A stretch of DNA of 37,473 nt, taken from NCBI GenBank assembly GCA_944322375.1, contig CALUOX010000017.1, positions 1-37,473 of the forward strand. Reading direction: 5' to 3'. Positions 7,890 to 15,490 of the stretch are shown in pieces. The position numbers and the translations under genes were made by a program. Position 1 is the stretch's first letter. Each line of letters starts with the position of its first letter. This DNA comes from an uncultured Alistipes sp. Its GTDB lineage: Bacteria; Bacteroidota; Bacteroidia; Bacteroidales; Rikenellaceae. The notes under the pieces are model-generated. The model saw only the letters and a program-made list of their open reading frames with translations, searched no databases and was not told the DNA's origin.

Positions 7890-8651
7890 TCACTCTTCGG
7901 CCGGGACGTCCGTCTCCGATACGCCCGACACGATATTCGACATCTCTTCCATGTAAGCCGCCTCCTCGCGCTTCATCTGCCTGTCGCGGACATACACATA
8001 GGCAATGACGCCGAGCGCCAGTACGGCCGCAATGATCGCAACGATCATGAACTTGTCCACCCGACGTGCGGGTTTGCTGCCCACAAACGTGTAGGGATCC
8101 GTCGTCTTGACCGGCCGGCCGTAGGTCAGCCCCTTCACGCAGGGATCGGGCGAGAAATAGGAAGTCCGCTCCTCATCCTGCGAGGGAGCTTCGGAGGTTC
8201 GAGGTTCGGCATCGGCGGCGTACGCGGTATGCGCGTCGGAGGGTTGCTCCGGTTCGGCTGCGCCGGACGATGCGGCGCCATCCGGTTCGAATCCGTCCTT
8301 TCCGGATTCCGAAGCCGGCAGGCCGATCTGCGGATCGTAGGCAAACGAGAGCGTACCGTTGGGTCCCGCCGTAAAGAGCCCCAGGCCGAGGAACTGATAG
8401 CCGGCACCGTTCTGCACGGCATGACGCAGGTCGAAAACCAACCGGTCGATGGCACCCGCCGCCTCGATATCACCAAGGCCCTCCGCCTTCAACAGACCGC
8501 GCAACACGCCGTCGTCACGTTTGAACAGTTCGGAAAAGAGCACCTCGTGACCGGGATCCTTCACGATAAAAGCGCCCAGCTGCGGGACCACAAGCCGTCG
8601 ATGGTGCTGCAAATGGGCGACAATCACCTTTTTCACATCCGTTGTCATCAT
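7890..8651 (-). CDS. HU-CCDC81-like domain protein with a membrane segment
   Basis: A protein of 253 residues from the double ATG 8651/8648 (MMTTDVKKVIVAHLQHHRRL). The first ~130 residues match the Bacteroidetes prokaryotic HU-CCDC81 domains: VVPQLGAFIVK, then a second part with GAGYQFLGLGLFTAGPNGTL. A disordered Glu/Ala/Ser-rich linker (about 140-180) leads to one transmembrane helix (MIVAIIAAVLALGVIAYVYV) and a short charged tail. Relatives often end in a peptidoglycan-binding SPOR domain, which is missing here. The family is tentatively linked to envelope or division functions rather than nucleoid packing; this is weak. A longer frame to 8717 is rejected because the promoter lies inside it. 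It may be co-transcribed with the activator 112 bases downstream. Confidence 0.85.
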   Translation of the reverse strand: MMTTDVKKVIVAHLQHHRRLVVPQLGAFIVKDPGHEVLFSELFKRDDGVLRGLLKAEGLGDIEAAGAIDRLVFDLRHAVQNGAGYQFLGLGLFTAGPNGTLSFAYDPQIGLPASESGKDGFEPDGAASSGAAEPEQPSDAHTAYAADAEPRTSEAPSQDEERTSYFSPDPCVKGLTYGRPVKTTDPYTFVGSKPARRVDKFMIVAIIAAVLALGVIAYVYVRDRQMKREEAAYMEEMSNIVSGVSETDVPAEE

Positions 8652-8672
8652 CTGTTCCTCGATTTTGTCCCC

Positions 8673-8702
8673 CAAAATTACAATTTTTCCCGTATTCGCT
8701 AA
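8673..8702 (-). promoter_or_regulatory. Promoter of the HU-CCDC81 gene
   Basis: The -7 element TAATTTTG (8680-8673) has a T-rich -33 region (TTA at 8702-8700) after 19 bases. Transcription would start about 15 bases before ATG 8651, which rules out the longer upstream start. Confidence 0.65.
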
Positions 8703-8740
8703 AAAAAACGGAGACAAAAGCGAGATATTCTGTCGAAACG

Positions 8741-8771
8741 TTGCGCATCTCGAAAATATTTATCTACTTTG
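8741..8771 (+). promoter_or_regulatory. Candidate promoter of the fold-III decarboxylase
   Basis: TTG (8741-8743), 21 bases, then TACTTTG (8765-8771), one base shorter than the usual TAnnTTTG. It is divergent from the HU-CCDC81 promoter and leaves a leader of about 85 bases before ATG 8865. Confidence 0.5.
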
Positions 8772-8864
8772 CAGCGCCGAATTCCGGAGAAAGTAATCAA
8801 GCTACATTGCCGAAATTTTTCCAATGTAGCGAAGTCGGATTTCCACAAACCAACAAACCCGGAG

Positions 8865-10259
8865 ATGAAAAACAAGTACATCGATCTCATCGAACAGACG
8901 TTCGATTTCCCGCAGGACGAATTCACGGTCGAAGACAACGAGCTGAATCTCTACGACATTCCGCTCATGGAGATTATCAAGCAATACGGCACACCGCTCA
9001 AGATCACCTATCTGCCGAAGATCTCCTCGCAGATCGCACGGGCCAAGCGCATGTTCAATGTCGCCATGGCGAAGGTCGATTACAAGGGCAGCTACAACTA
9101 TTGCTACTGCACCAAATCGAGCCATTTCTCGTTCGTACTGGAGGAGGCGCTCAAGAACGACATCCATCTTGAAACGTCGTCGGCATACGACATCCATATC
9201 ATCAACGCCCTGTACGACGGGGGTGTCATCGACAAGGACCGCTACATCATCTGCAACGGATTCAAGCGTCCGCAATACGTCGAGAACATCGCCCAGCTTG
9301 TCTCCGACGGATTCGGGAACACCATTCCGGTCATCGACAACAAGGAGGAGATCGATCTGCTGGACTCGGCCATCGACAAGCCCTGCAAGGTGGGGATCCG
9401 CATAGCCTGCGAGGAGGAGCCCAAGTTCGACTTCTACACGTCGCGTCTGGGAATCCGCTACAACGACATCGTGGACTTCTACAAGCGCAAGATCAAGCCC
9501 AACAAGAAGTTCCAGCTCAAGATGCTGCACTTCTTCATCAACACGGGTATCAAGGACACCTCCTACTACTGGAACGAGTTGGGGAAGTGCCTCAACGTCT
9601 ATTGTGAATTGAAATCCATCTGTCCCGAGCTGGACAGTCTGAATATCGGCGGCGGCTTCCCGATCAAGAATTCGCTCAACTTCGAGTACGACTACGAATA
9701 CATGACCGAGGAGATCGTCGCACAGATCAAGCACATCTGCGAGATGAACGGGATCGACGAACCGAACATCTTCACGGAGTTCGGATCGTTCACCGTCGGA
9801 GAGAGCGGCGCGGCCCTCTATTCGATTGTCAACCAGAAGCAGCAGAACGACCGCGAGAACTGGTACATGATCGACTCGTCGTTCATCACCACCCTGCCCG
9901 ACACCTGGGGCATCAACCAGCGCTACATCATGCTGGCGATCAACAACTGGGACAAGGAGTACCAACGGGTGTTCCTCGGAGGGCTGACGTGCGACAGCGA
10001 AGATTTCTACAACTCCGAGGCACACACGAATGCCATCTTCCTGCCGAAGCTCGAACCGGGCAACACGCAGTACATCGGATTCTTCCATACGGGGGCCTAT
10101 CAGGAGTCGCTCGGCGGTTTCGGCGGCATCCAGCACTGCCTGATTCCGGCACCGAAGCACATCATCATCGACCGCGACAAGGGGGACAACGAATATTACA
10201 CGCGCCTCTTTGCCAAGGAACAGAGCTACCGGGCCATGATGCGAATTCTGGGTTATTGA
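8865..10259 (+). CDS. Fold-III PLP-dependent decarboxylase, arginine decarboxylase type
   Basis: A 464-residue protein from ATG 8865 (MKNKYIDLIEQTFDFPQDEF). It has the alanine-racemase-like barrel of group IV decarboxylases: the PLP lysine in YCTKSS (K84), the glycine-rich phosphate site NIGGGFP (260-266), and the catalytic second-domain Cys in LTCDSED (C376). The phosphate-contacting EPGR motif of classical family members appears as EFGS (305-308). Relatives in Bacteroidetes are annotated as arginine decarboxylases, which make agmatine for polyamine synthesis or consume protons; diaminopimelate or another basic substrate cannot be excluded. It is a single gene with its own promoter and a strong hairpin 55 bases after the stop. 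The earlier TTG at 8769 overlaps the promoter and is not the start. Confidence 0.85.
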   Translation: MKNKYIDLIEQTFDFPQDEFTVEDNELNLYDIPLMEIIKQYGTPLKITYLPKISSQIARAKRMFNVAMAKVDYKGSYNYCYCTKSSHFSFVLEEALKNDIHLETSSAYDIHIINALYDGGVIDKDRYIICNGFKRPQYVENIAQLVSDGFGNTIPVIDNKEEIDLLDSAIDKPCKVGIRIACEEEPKFDFYTSRLGIRYNDIVDFYKRKIKPNKKFQLKMLHFFINTGIKDTSYYWNELGKCLNVYCELKSICPELDSLNIGGGFPIKNSLNFEYDYEYMTEEIVAQIKHICEMNGIDEPNIFTEFGSFTVGESGAALYSIVNQKQQNDRENWYMIDSSFITTLPDTWGINQRYIMLAINNWDKEYQRVFLGGLTCDSEDFYNSEAHTNAIFLPKLEPGNTQYIGFFHTGAYQESLGGFGGIQHCLIPAPKHIIIDRDKGDNEYYTRLFAKEQSYRAMMRILGY

Positions 10260-10314
10260 CCCGCATTCTTCACGCCGACGGCACAGAGAACAAGACGCTC
10301 TTCATAAAAGAGTT

Positions 10315-10350
10315 GCCACGCCGGTTCCGATGTTTCGGAACCGGCGTGGC
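10315..10350 (+). terminator. Hairpin terminator after the decarboxylase
   Basis: A perfect 15-bp stem (gccacgccggttccg with its complement) closes a 6-base loop. There is no T-run on the plus side, while aactctttt follows on the minus strand. With only the plus-strand decarboxylase next to it, it most likely ends that transcript. Confidence 0.75.
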
Positions 10351-10620
10351 GCATGAATGGAGCGAAAATACCGGTCATCATTACGAACCGTCAGCTGCGG
10401 AATACCCGATTTTCATCTTCAGACCTTCTTCATATCGCACGATCATCGATTCCTTTGCGAACGATGCATCGGTCATATCCCAATCGCCACAGGTCGATCC
10501 CCGCACGAAAGCGGCTCCGGATCGTCCGAACCGGACTCGAATCCTCCGATCTACCACACCGGAATCCCGACATGCAAAGGCATCGGATATCCATTATATC
10601 GGAGATTCGGAAAAATTTTC
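10351..10620. other. Intergenic region, nothing recognised
   Basis: Together with flanking sites this belongs to a 412-base gap between the decarboxylase and the acetyltransferase. Several plus-strand frames read through from upstream, but their composition is ordinary and none resembles a protein family. Confidence 0.4.
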
Positions 10621-10628
10621 TACTTTTG
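10621..10628 (+). promoter_or_regulatory. -7 element of the sugar acetyltransferase gene
   Basis: TACTTTTG is a full match to TAnnTTTG. The -33 region is weak (ttatat around 10594-10599). The predicted start of transcription falls within the left arm of the following hairpin. Confidence 0.65.
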
Positions 10629-10668
10629 CGTGTGCCGCATCCGATCGATACAACATGCGGCACACGCA
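10627..10668 (+). promoter_or_regulatory. Perfect 14-bp inverted repeat in the leader, ending 3 bases before the start codon
   Basis: tgcgtgtgccgcat (10627-10640) and its exact complement (10655-10668) flank 14 bases. The left arm begins in the -7 element and the right arm ends 3 bases before ATG 10672. As RNA it would enclose the ribosome landing zone; as DNA it could be an operator covering the transcription start. Confidence 0.85.
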
Positions 10669-10671
10669 ATC

Positions 10672-11226
10672 ATGACCGAACTGGAAAAGCTGGAACAGGG
10701 CGAGACCTACGACTTCTCGGATCCCGACGTAGCCCGACGCTTCGCCGCAGCTCACGCCCGCGTACAACGGTTCAATACCCTGACGATGCAGAGCGCACAC
10801 TACCGGCGTCGGCTGCGGGAGCTCATACCGGACATCCCCGATACGGCAGCTGTCGTACCGCCCTTCTACTGCGATCTGGGTTACCGCATCCGTCTGGGAG
10901 AGGAGGTTTTCGTCAATATGGACTGCATGTTTCTCGACTCCGGAGGGATCGCCATCGGCGCCCGCACCAAACTCGGTCCCAACTGCCGGCTCTACACGCC
11001 GCAGCATCCGCTCGACTACCGCGAACGTCGGCGGAGCATCGAGCGCGGTCTGGGCATCGTCATCGGCGAAGACTGCTGGCTGGGCGGCGGGGTGATCGTC
11101 TGTCCGGGGGTCCGGATCGGCAACCGCTGCATCATCGGAGCCGGCAGCGTCGTCACGCACGATATTCCGGACGATTCGCTGGCGGCGGGGAATCCGGCCG
11201 TCGTCAAGCGGTCGCTGCGCGAATAA
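10672..11226 (+). CDS. Maltose/galactoside-type O-acetyltransferase
   Basis: A 184-residue acetyl-CoA-dependent O-acetyltransferase (Maa/LacA/NodL type) from ATG 10672 (MTELEKLEQGETYDF). The N-terminal part matches the maltose-acetyltransferase cap domain. The rest is a left-handed beta-helix of hexapeptide repeats (IGEDCWLGGGVIVCPGVRIG, IGAGSVVTHDIPDDSLAAGN). The catalytic-His region is recognisable in LYTPQHPLDY. These enzymes acetylate the 6-OH of sugars such as maltose, glucose or galactosides; the physiological substrate is often unclear. Longer upstream frames are rejected because promoter and hairpin lie directly before this ATG. The GNAT gene follows after 72 bases and may be in the same transcript. 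Confidence 0.92.
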   Translation: MTELEKLEQGETYDFSDPDVARRFAAAHARVQRFNTLTMQSAHYRRRLRELIPDIPDTAAVVPPFYCDLGYRIRLGEEVFVNMDCMFLDSGGIAIGARTKLGPNCRLYTPQHPLDYRERRRSIERGLGIVIGEDCWLGGGVIVCPGVRIGNRCIIGAGSVVTHDIPDDSLAAGNPAVVKRSLRE

Positions 11227-11298
11227 ACAACCGCAACACCCCGACCTTTGGAGCAGCCACGACCCGATTTGGAACCGAATTTGCTCCGGCACTAAAAA

Positions 11299-11625
11299 AT
11301 GACCGCCATGAAAAAATACAGACTTCGGGAGGATCCCGCACGCCAGAGATACGAATTCGACCTCGACGCAGAGAACGGAGTGAAGGCATACATCGACTAC
11401 GAACTCGATGGCGATACGATCACGTTGACACATACGATCGTTCCTCCGGCATTCGAGGGGCAGGGGATCGGCGCACAACTGGTTGCAGCCGTACTGGCAG
11501 AGATCCGTCGCAAGGGGTTGCGGGTCGTTCCGCAATGTTCGTTCGTCGCGTTGTACATCGAGCGGCATCCGATCTGGCGCGACATGGTCCGGCGCGAACA
11601 TGCCGGCGTCGAGTCCGAATCCTGA
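11299..11625 (+). CDS. Small GNAT-family N-acetyltransferase (YjdJ type)
   Basis: A 108-residue protein of the minimal GNAT group (PF14542, COG2388). It keeps the acetyl-CoA pyrophosphate loop (FEGQGIGAQLV, near 55-65) and the C-terminal PQCSFVALYIERHP motif where the adenine end of CoA packs. The family is much shorter than regular GNATs and its substrates are unknown. The start is ATG 11299 or ATG 11308 (MKKYRLRE); neither is decided by a ribosome-binding site. A poor promoter-like GACCTTTG lies at about 11245. A bidirectional-looking terminator follows 11 bases after the stop. Confidence 0.88.
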   Translation: MTAMKKYRLREDPARQRYEFDLDAENGVKAYIDYELDGDTITLTHTIVPPAFEGQGIGAQLVAAVLAEIRRKGLRVVPQCSFVALYIERHPIWRDMVRREHAGVESES

Positions 11626-11635
11626 CTTCCAGGAA

Positions 11636-11666
11636 AAAGAGCAGCCTTACACCGAGGTTGCTCTTT
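11636..11666 (+). terminator. Terminator after the GNAT gene
   Basis: aaagagcagcc pairs with ggttgctcttt over 11 bp (one G-U pair) around a 9-base loop, with A- and T-runs at its ends. It could also act on the minus strand for the lipoprotein gene 240 bases away; the 240 bases between hold nothing else recognisable. Confidence 0.75.
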
Positions 11667-11907
11667 CAGTTATCCATACATTCGGGCCGTCGGGATCAAT
11701 CCGGTGATTCCGCATCGGCGAAGATCAAACAGTTTCCGGAACTGTTATTTGCGCAATCCATCCGGTCGCCGGTCCGAGCAATCCGTCAAATAGCAGGGGC
11801 TGACATTTTCATTCTCCTATTATGCAAGACGCTGGTCCGACCGAAATATCCGCTCCGACGGGAACATCCATACGCCCCGAAGCATTCCGGCAATCGGTCA
11901 CCCGCAA

Positions 11908-13197
11908 TCAATTCTCCGCAACATCCGGCATTGCCGGCACCGGCACGTCGGGATAGAGCGTGCGCAGCATCTTCGCCAGCGATTCGCCATACAAGTCTTC
12001 CGTAAGGGCAATGATCCGGCCTTCCGGATCGAGCAAAAACATCGAAGGTATGCGATCGACCCGATAAAGATTTTCAAGCCGATAGTCGGGACGATCGGCA
12101 ATCACCGGCCATGTGATCTGCAATTTCGGAAGGCTGACCTTCAAATCTTCAGCAAAATCAATAGCAACCGATAGTATCTCAAATCCAGCTGCATGATAGG
12201 GTTTATATAAGGTCTGATAAATTGTCCGTATATTATCAACACTTTGTTCGCTATTAAGGAACCAGAAATCGAGCAAGACATAGTGTCCCTTGTAATCATC
12301 CGGGAAACGCACGGTGCGGCCGTCCAATGTCTGCGCCTCAAAAGGATAAGGGAGAAAACCTTTCTGTAAATAAGGATGTTCCAATGCATCAGGATCACGC
12401 ACAAGTGTCAGTTCACGTCCGTCCCGACGCAGGCTATCTATCAGATAGTATTCATTACCCAATTGTACATATTCTTTAAGATGACATTTGATCGTCGTAT
12501 CGCGGTTTTCAAATATAATGAAGGTATTGTCATCATACCAAGCTAATCTGGGACAAGCCTCCACATAATACTTTACACCGTTCACTTTTACACAACCGCG
12601 ACTCACATCGTCGCAGTAAAGCAACATGCCGTAGCTTTTGTGCCGGGGCCGCAGGTATGTCGAATCATGCAGAATCGTACCGTTGGCATAATAATCGATC
12701 CGCACAGCTGTCGCCGTTGTAGCGGTCGAATCGGCCTCGAAATAGTGCACCTTCTCGTCGGAGACATCGTCATCGCCATCCGTATCAAACAGGTAGGCGT
12801 AACGCCCATCGGGGGTCAAACCGGCTACAAGCGTTTTCAAGGCTCGAATCGGACGGGCTGAACACGAGGTGGTATCAAAGCCCCATGAAGTGGAATTAAA
12901 ATACCTCATGCAAAGTTCTTTATCAAGAAGCCCCTCATGATATGCCTGATACAGAAGCTGCGGAAAATCTTCTTCGAAATAGATCGTGGTCTGCCTCCAG
13001 TCGGCAGGAACGCCCCGCACTTCGGGGTAGAGCGCATCCAACCGGCTGCCCTCTTTGTACGGAGAGGCAAAACCGGCCGACTGGTTCTCACGCGCTTCAG
13101 CGTACTTGTCAAGTTGCACGGTCACGACATCGGCGGGGCCGCACGCGACGAAAATCGCTGTCAGAAGCATCGACAGCCGGAACATCGAACGGTTCAT
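11908..13197 (-). CDS. Lipoprotein with a thioredoxin fold lacking the CxxC motif
   Basis: A protein of 429 residues from ATG 13197. The signal peptide MNRSMFRLSMLLTAIFVAC gives a lipoprotein Cys at residue 19. The central ~270 residues are unique, with a calcium-like Asp stretch (FDTDGDDDVSDE) and several Cys. The C-terminal ~150 residues are a TlpA/AhpC-TSA-type thioredoxin domain (PFEAQTLDGRTVRFP, HYVLLDFWFLNSEQS). At the position of WCxxC the sequence reads NSEQ (315-318), so both redox cysteines are gone, while the cis-Pro segment RIPSMFLLDPEG (384) is intact. It therefore probably binds rather than oxidises or reduces. The longer frame to 13341 crosses the promoter and is rejected. Specific role unknown. 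Confidence 0.85.
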   Translation of the reverse strand: MNRSMFRLSMLLTAIFVACGPADVVTVQLDKYAEARENQSAGFASPYKEGSRLDALYPEVRGVPADWRQTTIYFEEDFPQLLYQAYHEGLLDKELCMRYFNSTSWGFDTTSCSARPIRALKTLVAGLTPDGRYAYLFDTDGDDDVSDEKVHYFEADSTATTATAVRIDYYANGTILHDSTYLRPRHKSYGMLLYCDDVSRGCVKVNGVKYYVEACPRLAWYDDNTFIIFENRDTTIKCHLKEYVQLGNEYYLIDSLRRDGRELTLVRDPDALEHPYLQKGFLPYPFEAQTLDGRTVRFPDDYKGHYVLLDFWFLNSEQSVDNIRTIYQTLYKPYHAAGFEILSVAIDFAEDLKVSLPKLQITWPVIADRPDYRLENLYRVDRIPSMFLLDPEGRIIALTEDLYGESLAKMLRTLYPDVPVPAMPDVAEN

Positions 13198-13225
13198 GAC
13201 GGTTGTAAGGATTGGTTGCTGTTTA

Positions 13226-13255
13226 CAAAGATACGGATTTAATCCGGAACCGCAA
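13226..13255 (-). promoter_or_regulatory. Promoter of the CxxC-less lipoprotein
   Basis: TATCTTTG (13233-13226) with TTG (13255-13253) 19 bases upstream, giving a leader of about 25 bases before ATG 13197. Confidence 0.8.
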
Positions 13256-13347
13256 GCAAATCGCCTTTTTTCAAACCTTTGCTCCCGCCGCCCGCACCGA
13301 TACGCCTCGACACCGGCCATCCAACCGTCCAGCTCCCTCAACGGAAG

Positions 13348-14091
13348 TCATTGCCGACGGATCATCCGCTTGAAAAAACGGCGTATGCGTACCGGCAGAT
13401 TGATCCCCTGCTTGAGCAGCACCGCTCCGCTGAGAATCTTCCAATCCCAGTTTCGACGTTCGGCATAACGCACCAGCACGACATCCAGATGGGGCTGCCG
13501 CCAGTCCAGATGGCGCAGCATCTCGACACACTCCCGCCACCGGAGAGCCCTCCTGTGAAACTTCATGCGATTGACATCGATCAAGGCAAAACACCAGGCA
13601 TCGTTCTCCCTGTAATAAAAGATATTGCCGGGATTATAGTCGTAATCAAGGACACCCTTCTCATGAAGTGCAACGGTATAGGCGGCAAAGGCATCGAGAA
13701 TTTCAAGCTGACGCAGAGGCCGTTCGCACCCGATATCGGCCAGCGTCGGATGCGGGACACGACGCGACACATAATATCCCGTATGAAACAGCAGGCCGCG
13801 CCGGCACTCCACATAACCGACCGGCTCGGCCACCGCAAAGCCCAATCTTTCAAGCCGCAACGAATAGCAATAGGAGCGTTTGGCCTTTGACGGCCGGAAA
13901 AAGGTATAGACCCAACGGTTGAAACGGGTAGGTACGGCAAACCGCTTGACCACGAACTCCTCATCGCCCACACGTTCACACCACAACGTATTACGGCCCT
14001 CCCGCAGGATCTCACCCGCAGCGGATCTCGTCGGCAGGGCGTGCAGCCAGCCCTTCAGCCGGGCGTATTTTTTTGCTACGACAACTTTCAT
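13348..14091 (-). CDS. Lipopolysaccharide kinase (InaA/WaaP-like)
   Basis: A 247-residue soluble protein-kinase-fold enzyme of the LPS kinase family. An ATP-contacting lysine is in FVVKRF (K49). The catalytic loop reads HEKGVLDYDYNPGNI (143-157), with the magnesium-binding Asn, and the DFG-equivalent is LIDVNRMKF (D172). In place of HGD the loop has LDYD, the Bacteroidetes style. Such kinases phosphorylate lipid A-Kdo or core heptose on the cytoplasmic face before export. The C-terminal tail is rich in Arg/Lys, compatible with membrane contact. It is divergent from the AraC regulator, which may control it. The target sugar is not readable from the sequence. Confidence 0.87.
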   Translation of the reverse strand: MKVVVAKKYARLKGWLHALPTRSAAGEILREGRNTLWCERVGDEEFVVKRFAVPTRFNRWVYTFFRPSKAKRSYCYSLRLERLGFAVAEPVGYVECRRGLLFHTGYYVSRRVPHPTLADIGCERPLRQLEILDAFAAYTVALHEKGVLDYDYNPGNIFYYRENDAWCFALIDVNRMKFHRRALRWRECVEMLRHLDWRQPHLDVVLVRYAERRNWDWKILSGAVLLKQGINLPVRIRRFFKRMIRRQ

Positions 14092-14188
14092 CCTTTACAG
14101 ACAACGTTTTCCATGACATGCGGGATTCCGGAAATGCCTTCGCCCAAGTAATGTCTCCTTTCCAAAAGGGAAAATCACGTCGTCGGTG

Positions 14189-14196
14189 CAAAAGTA
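14189..14196 (-). promoter_or_regulatory. -7 element of the LPS-kinase-like gene
   Basis: TACTTTTG on the minus strand fits TAnnTTTG, but no TTG is found at the -33 distance. The leader would be about 90 bases. Confidence 0.5.
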
Positions 14197-14293
14197 ATGA
14201 ACTGCGGACAGGAGCTTTGTCCGGATCGTTCCCGATTCTGTCCCATATGTCGCGGCTCGATCGAAATGTCGTTCGGGAATCGGAAAAAGTTAT

Positions 14294-14301
14294 TACTTTT
14301 G
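14294..14301 (+). promoter_or_regulatory. -7 element of the AraC-family gene
   Basis: TACTTTTG fits TAnnTTTG, with a degenerate -33 region (gttcggg). Transcription would begin about 25 bases before ATG 14334, so longer upstream starts are unlikely. Confidence 0.6.
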
Positions 14302-14333
14302 AGGAAAATTTACAATTTATACCCTGCCTCCTT

Positions 14334-15206
14334 ATGAACGAACAAATAAACGATCTCCAACCCTCCGAAACGGGAAAGCGGCCTTCCGATTTTCCGTTCC
14401 AACTGTTCCGCATCGACAATACTTCGTTCGAGTTTCCGGCCCCCGAGCTGTTGCCTCAGGAGCTTCAGGTCGGAGGGATCTGTCTGTGCCTGCACGGGGA
14501 ATGCAATATGACGCTGAATCAACAGCGCTGTCAGATCAAAGCCGGGGACCTGTGTGTCTTCCTGCCCCGCATGCAGTATCAAATCTCCGAACAAAGCGAC
14601 GATTTCGAAGCGTTCGGCATTCTCACTCAAGCCGAGATCATGCGCGAGGTGGATATCCCGTCATTGGCAGACCTGCTGCTGTACATCGGCGAACATCCCT
14701 GCATCTCGCTCGACGAGACAACCTACCAGCGTATCATCGGCTATTTCAGGCTGATCGACCGGCTCACGCACGACAACCACCCCTATTGCCGGCAAATCGT
14801 CTATCATCAGCTGATGATTCTCTATTACGAGGTCTCGAACATCTTCCAGCAGGGCAAGCCGCTGGAGATGCGGCCCCAGACACGCCAGGAAGCCATGTTC
14901 CGACAGTTCATCGCCCAGGTCTCGCGACATCACATACTGGAGCGGGAGCTCGGATACTACGCCGACAAGCTCTGCGTAACGCCGAAGTACCTCTCGTCGG
15001 TCGTGCGCTCCGTCACGGGCAAAAGCGCCGCATGGTGGATCCGGCATACGGTCATCATCGACGCCAAGAACCTCCTCAAGTCGAGTCAGCTCACCATTCA
15101 ACAGGTATCCGACGAACTGCACTTCCCCAATCCGTCGTTTTTCGGGCAGTATTTCAAACGGCAAACGGGCATGACACCCAAGGAGTTCCGCCGCAAAAGC
15201 TTTTGA
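14334..15206 (+). CDS. AraC-family transcription regulator
   Basis: A 290-residue regulator from ATG 14334 (MNEQINDLQPSETG). The N-terminal part (about 25-110) has the cupin-like sensor pattern (LCLHGECNMTLNQQ, IKAGDLCVFLPR). The C-terminal ~100 residues are the double helix-turn-helix of AraC/XylS: ELGYYADKLCVTPKYLSSVV for the first HTH and TIQQVSDELHFPNPSFFGQY for the second, ending in TGMTPKEFRR. It likely binds a small ligand and acts as activator. The nearest candidate target is the divergent LPS-kinase-like gene. A palindrome (caaaagcttttg) overlaps the stop codon, but no clear terminator follows. Confidence 0.93.
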   Translation: MNEQINDLQPSETGKRPSDFPFQLFRIDNTSFEFPAPELLPQELQVGGICLCLHGECNMTLNQQRCQIKAGDLCVFLPRMQYQISEQSDDFEAFGILTQAEIMREVDIPSLADLLLYIGEHPCISLDETTYQRIIGYFRLIDRLTHDNHPYCRQIVYHQLMILYYEVSNIFQQGKPLEMRPQTRQEAMFRQFIAQVSRHHILERELGYYADKLCVTPKYLSSVVRSVTGKSAAWWIRHTVIIDAKNLLKSSQLTIQQVSDELHFPNPSFFGQYFKRQTGMTPKEFRRKSF

Positions 15207-15457
15207 ACAGCAGCAAAAAAGAGACACGGAACGCACTCCCGAAAATCTGCCCGGCACTTCCCTCCCGTTTCAGACGCCCCTCCCCGCTGATCCGCAGGCA
15301 GCGACGAGGCATCTCCCCCCCCCTTGTCCGCCGACTTTCCAACCGGCAACGGCACACAGGAAAAGACGATTCCGCATGCACCGGAACCGGTGCCGAAGGC
15401 AAAAACGAGATTTTGCAAAATTGAAGCATCCGATTTCCGTAATTCCCGATTTTTTGT

Positions 15458-15465
15458 TACTTTTG
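15458..15465 (+). promoter_or_regulatory. -7 element of guaBA
   Basis: TACTTTTG fits TAnnTTTG, with a T-rich but imperfect -33 region (gattt near 15432). The leader before ATG 15491 is about 20 bases. The rest of the 284-base gap after the AraC gene holds only a C9 run (15315-15323). Confidence 0.7.
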
Positions 15466-15490
15466 TGCGCAACAAAAACCCCAAATCATT

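Noticed and set aside
10353-12005. A 550-codon plus-strand frame spanning both acetyltransferases
   Set aside because: It is Arg/Ser-rich and overlaps two recognised genes in another frame, running through a terminator.
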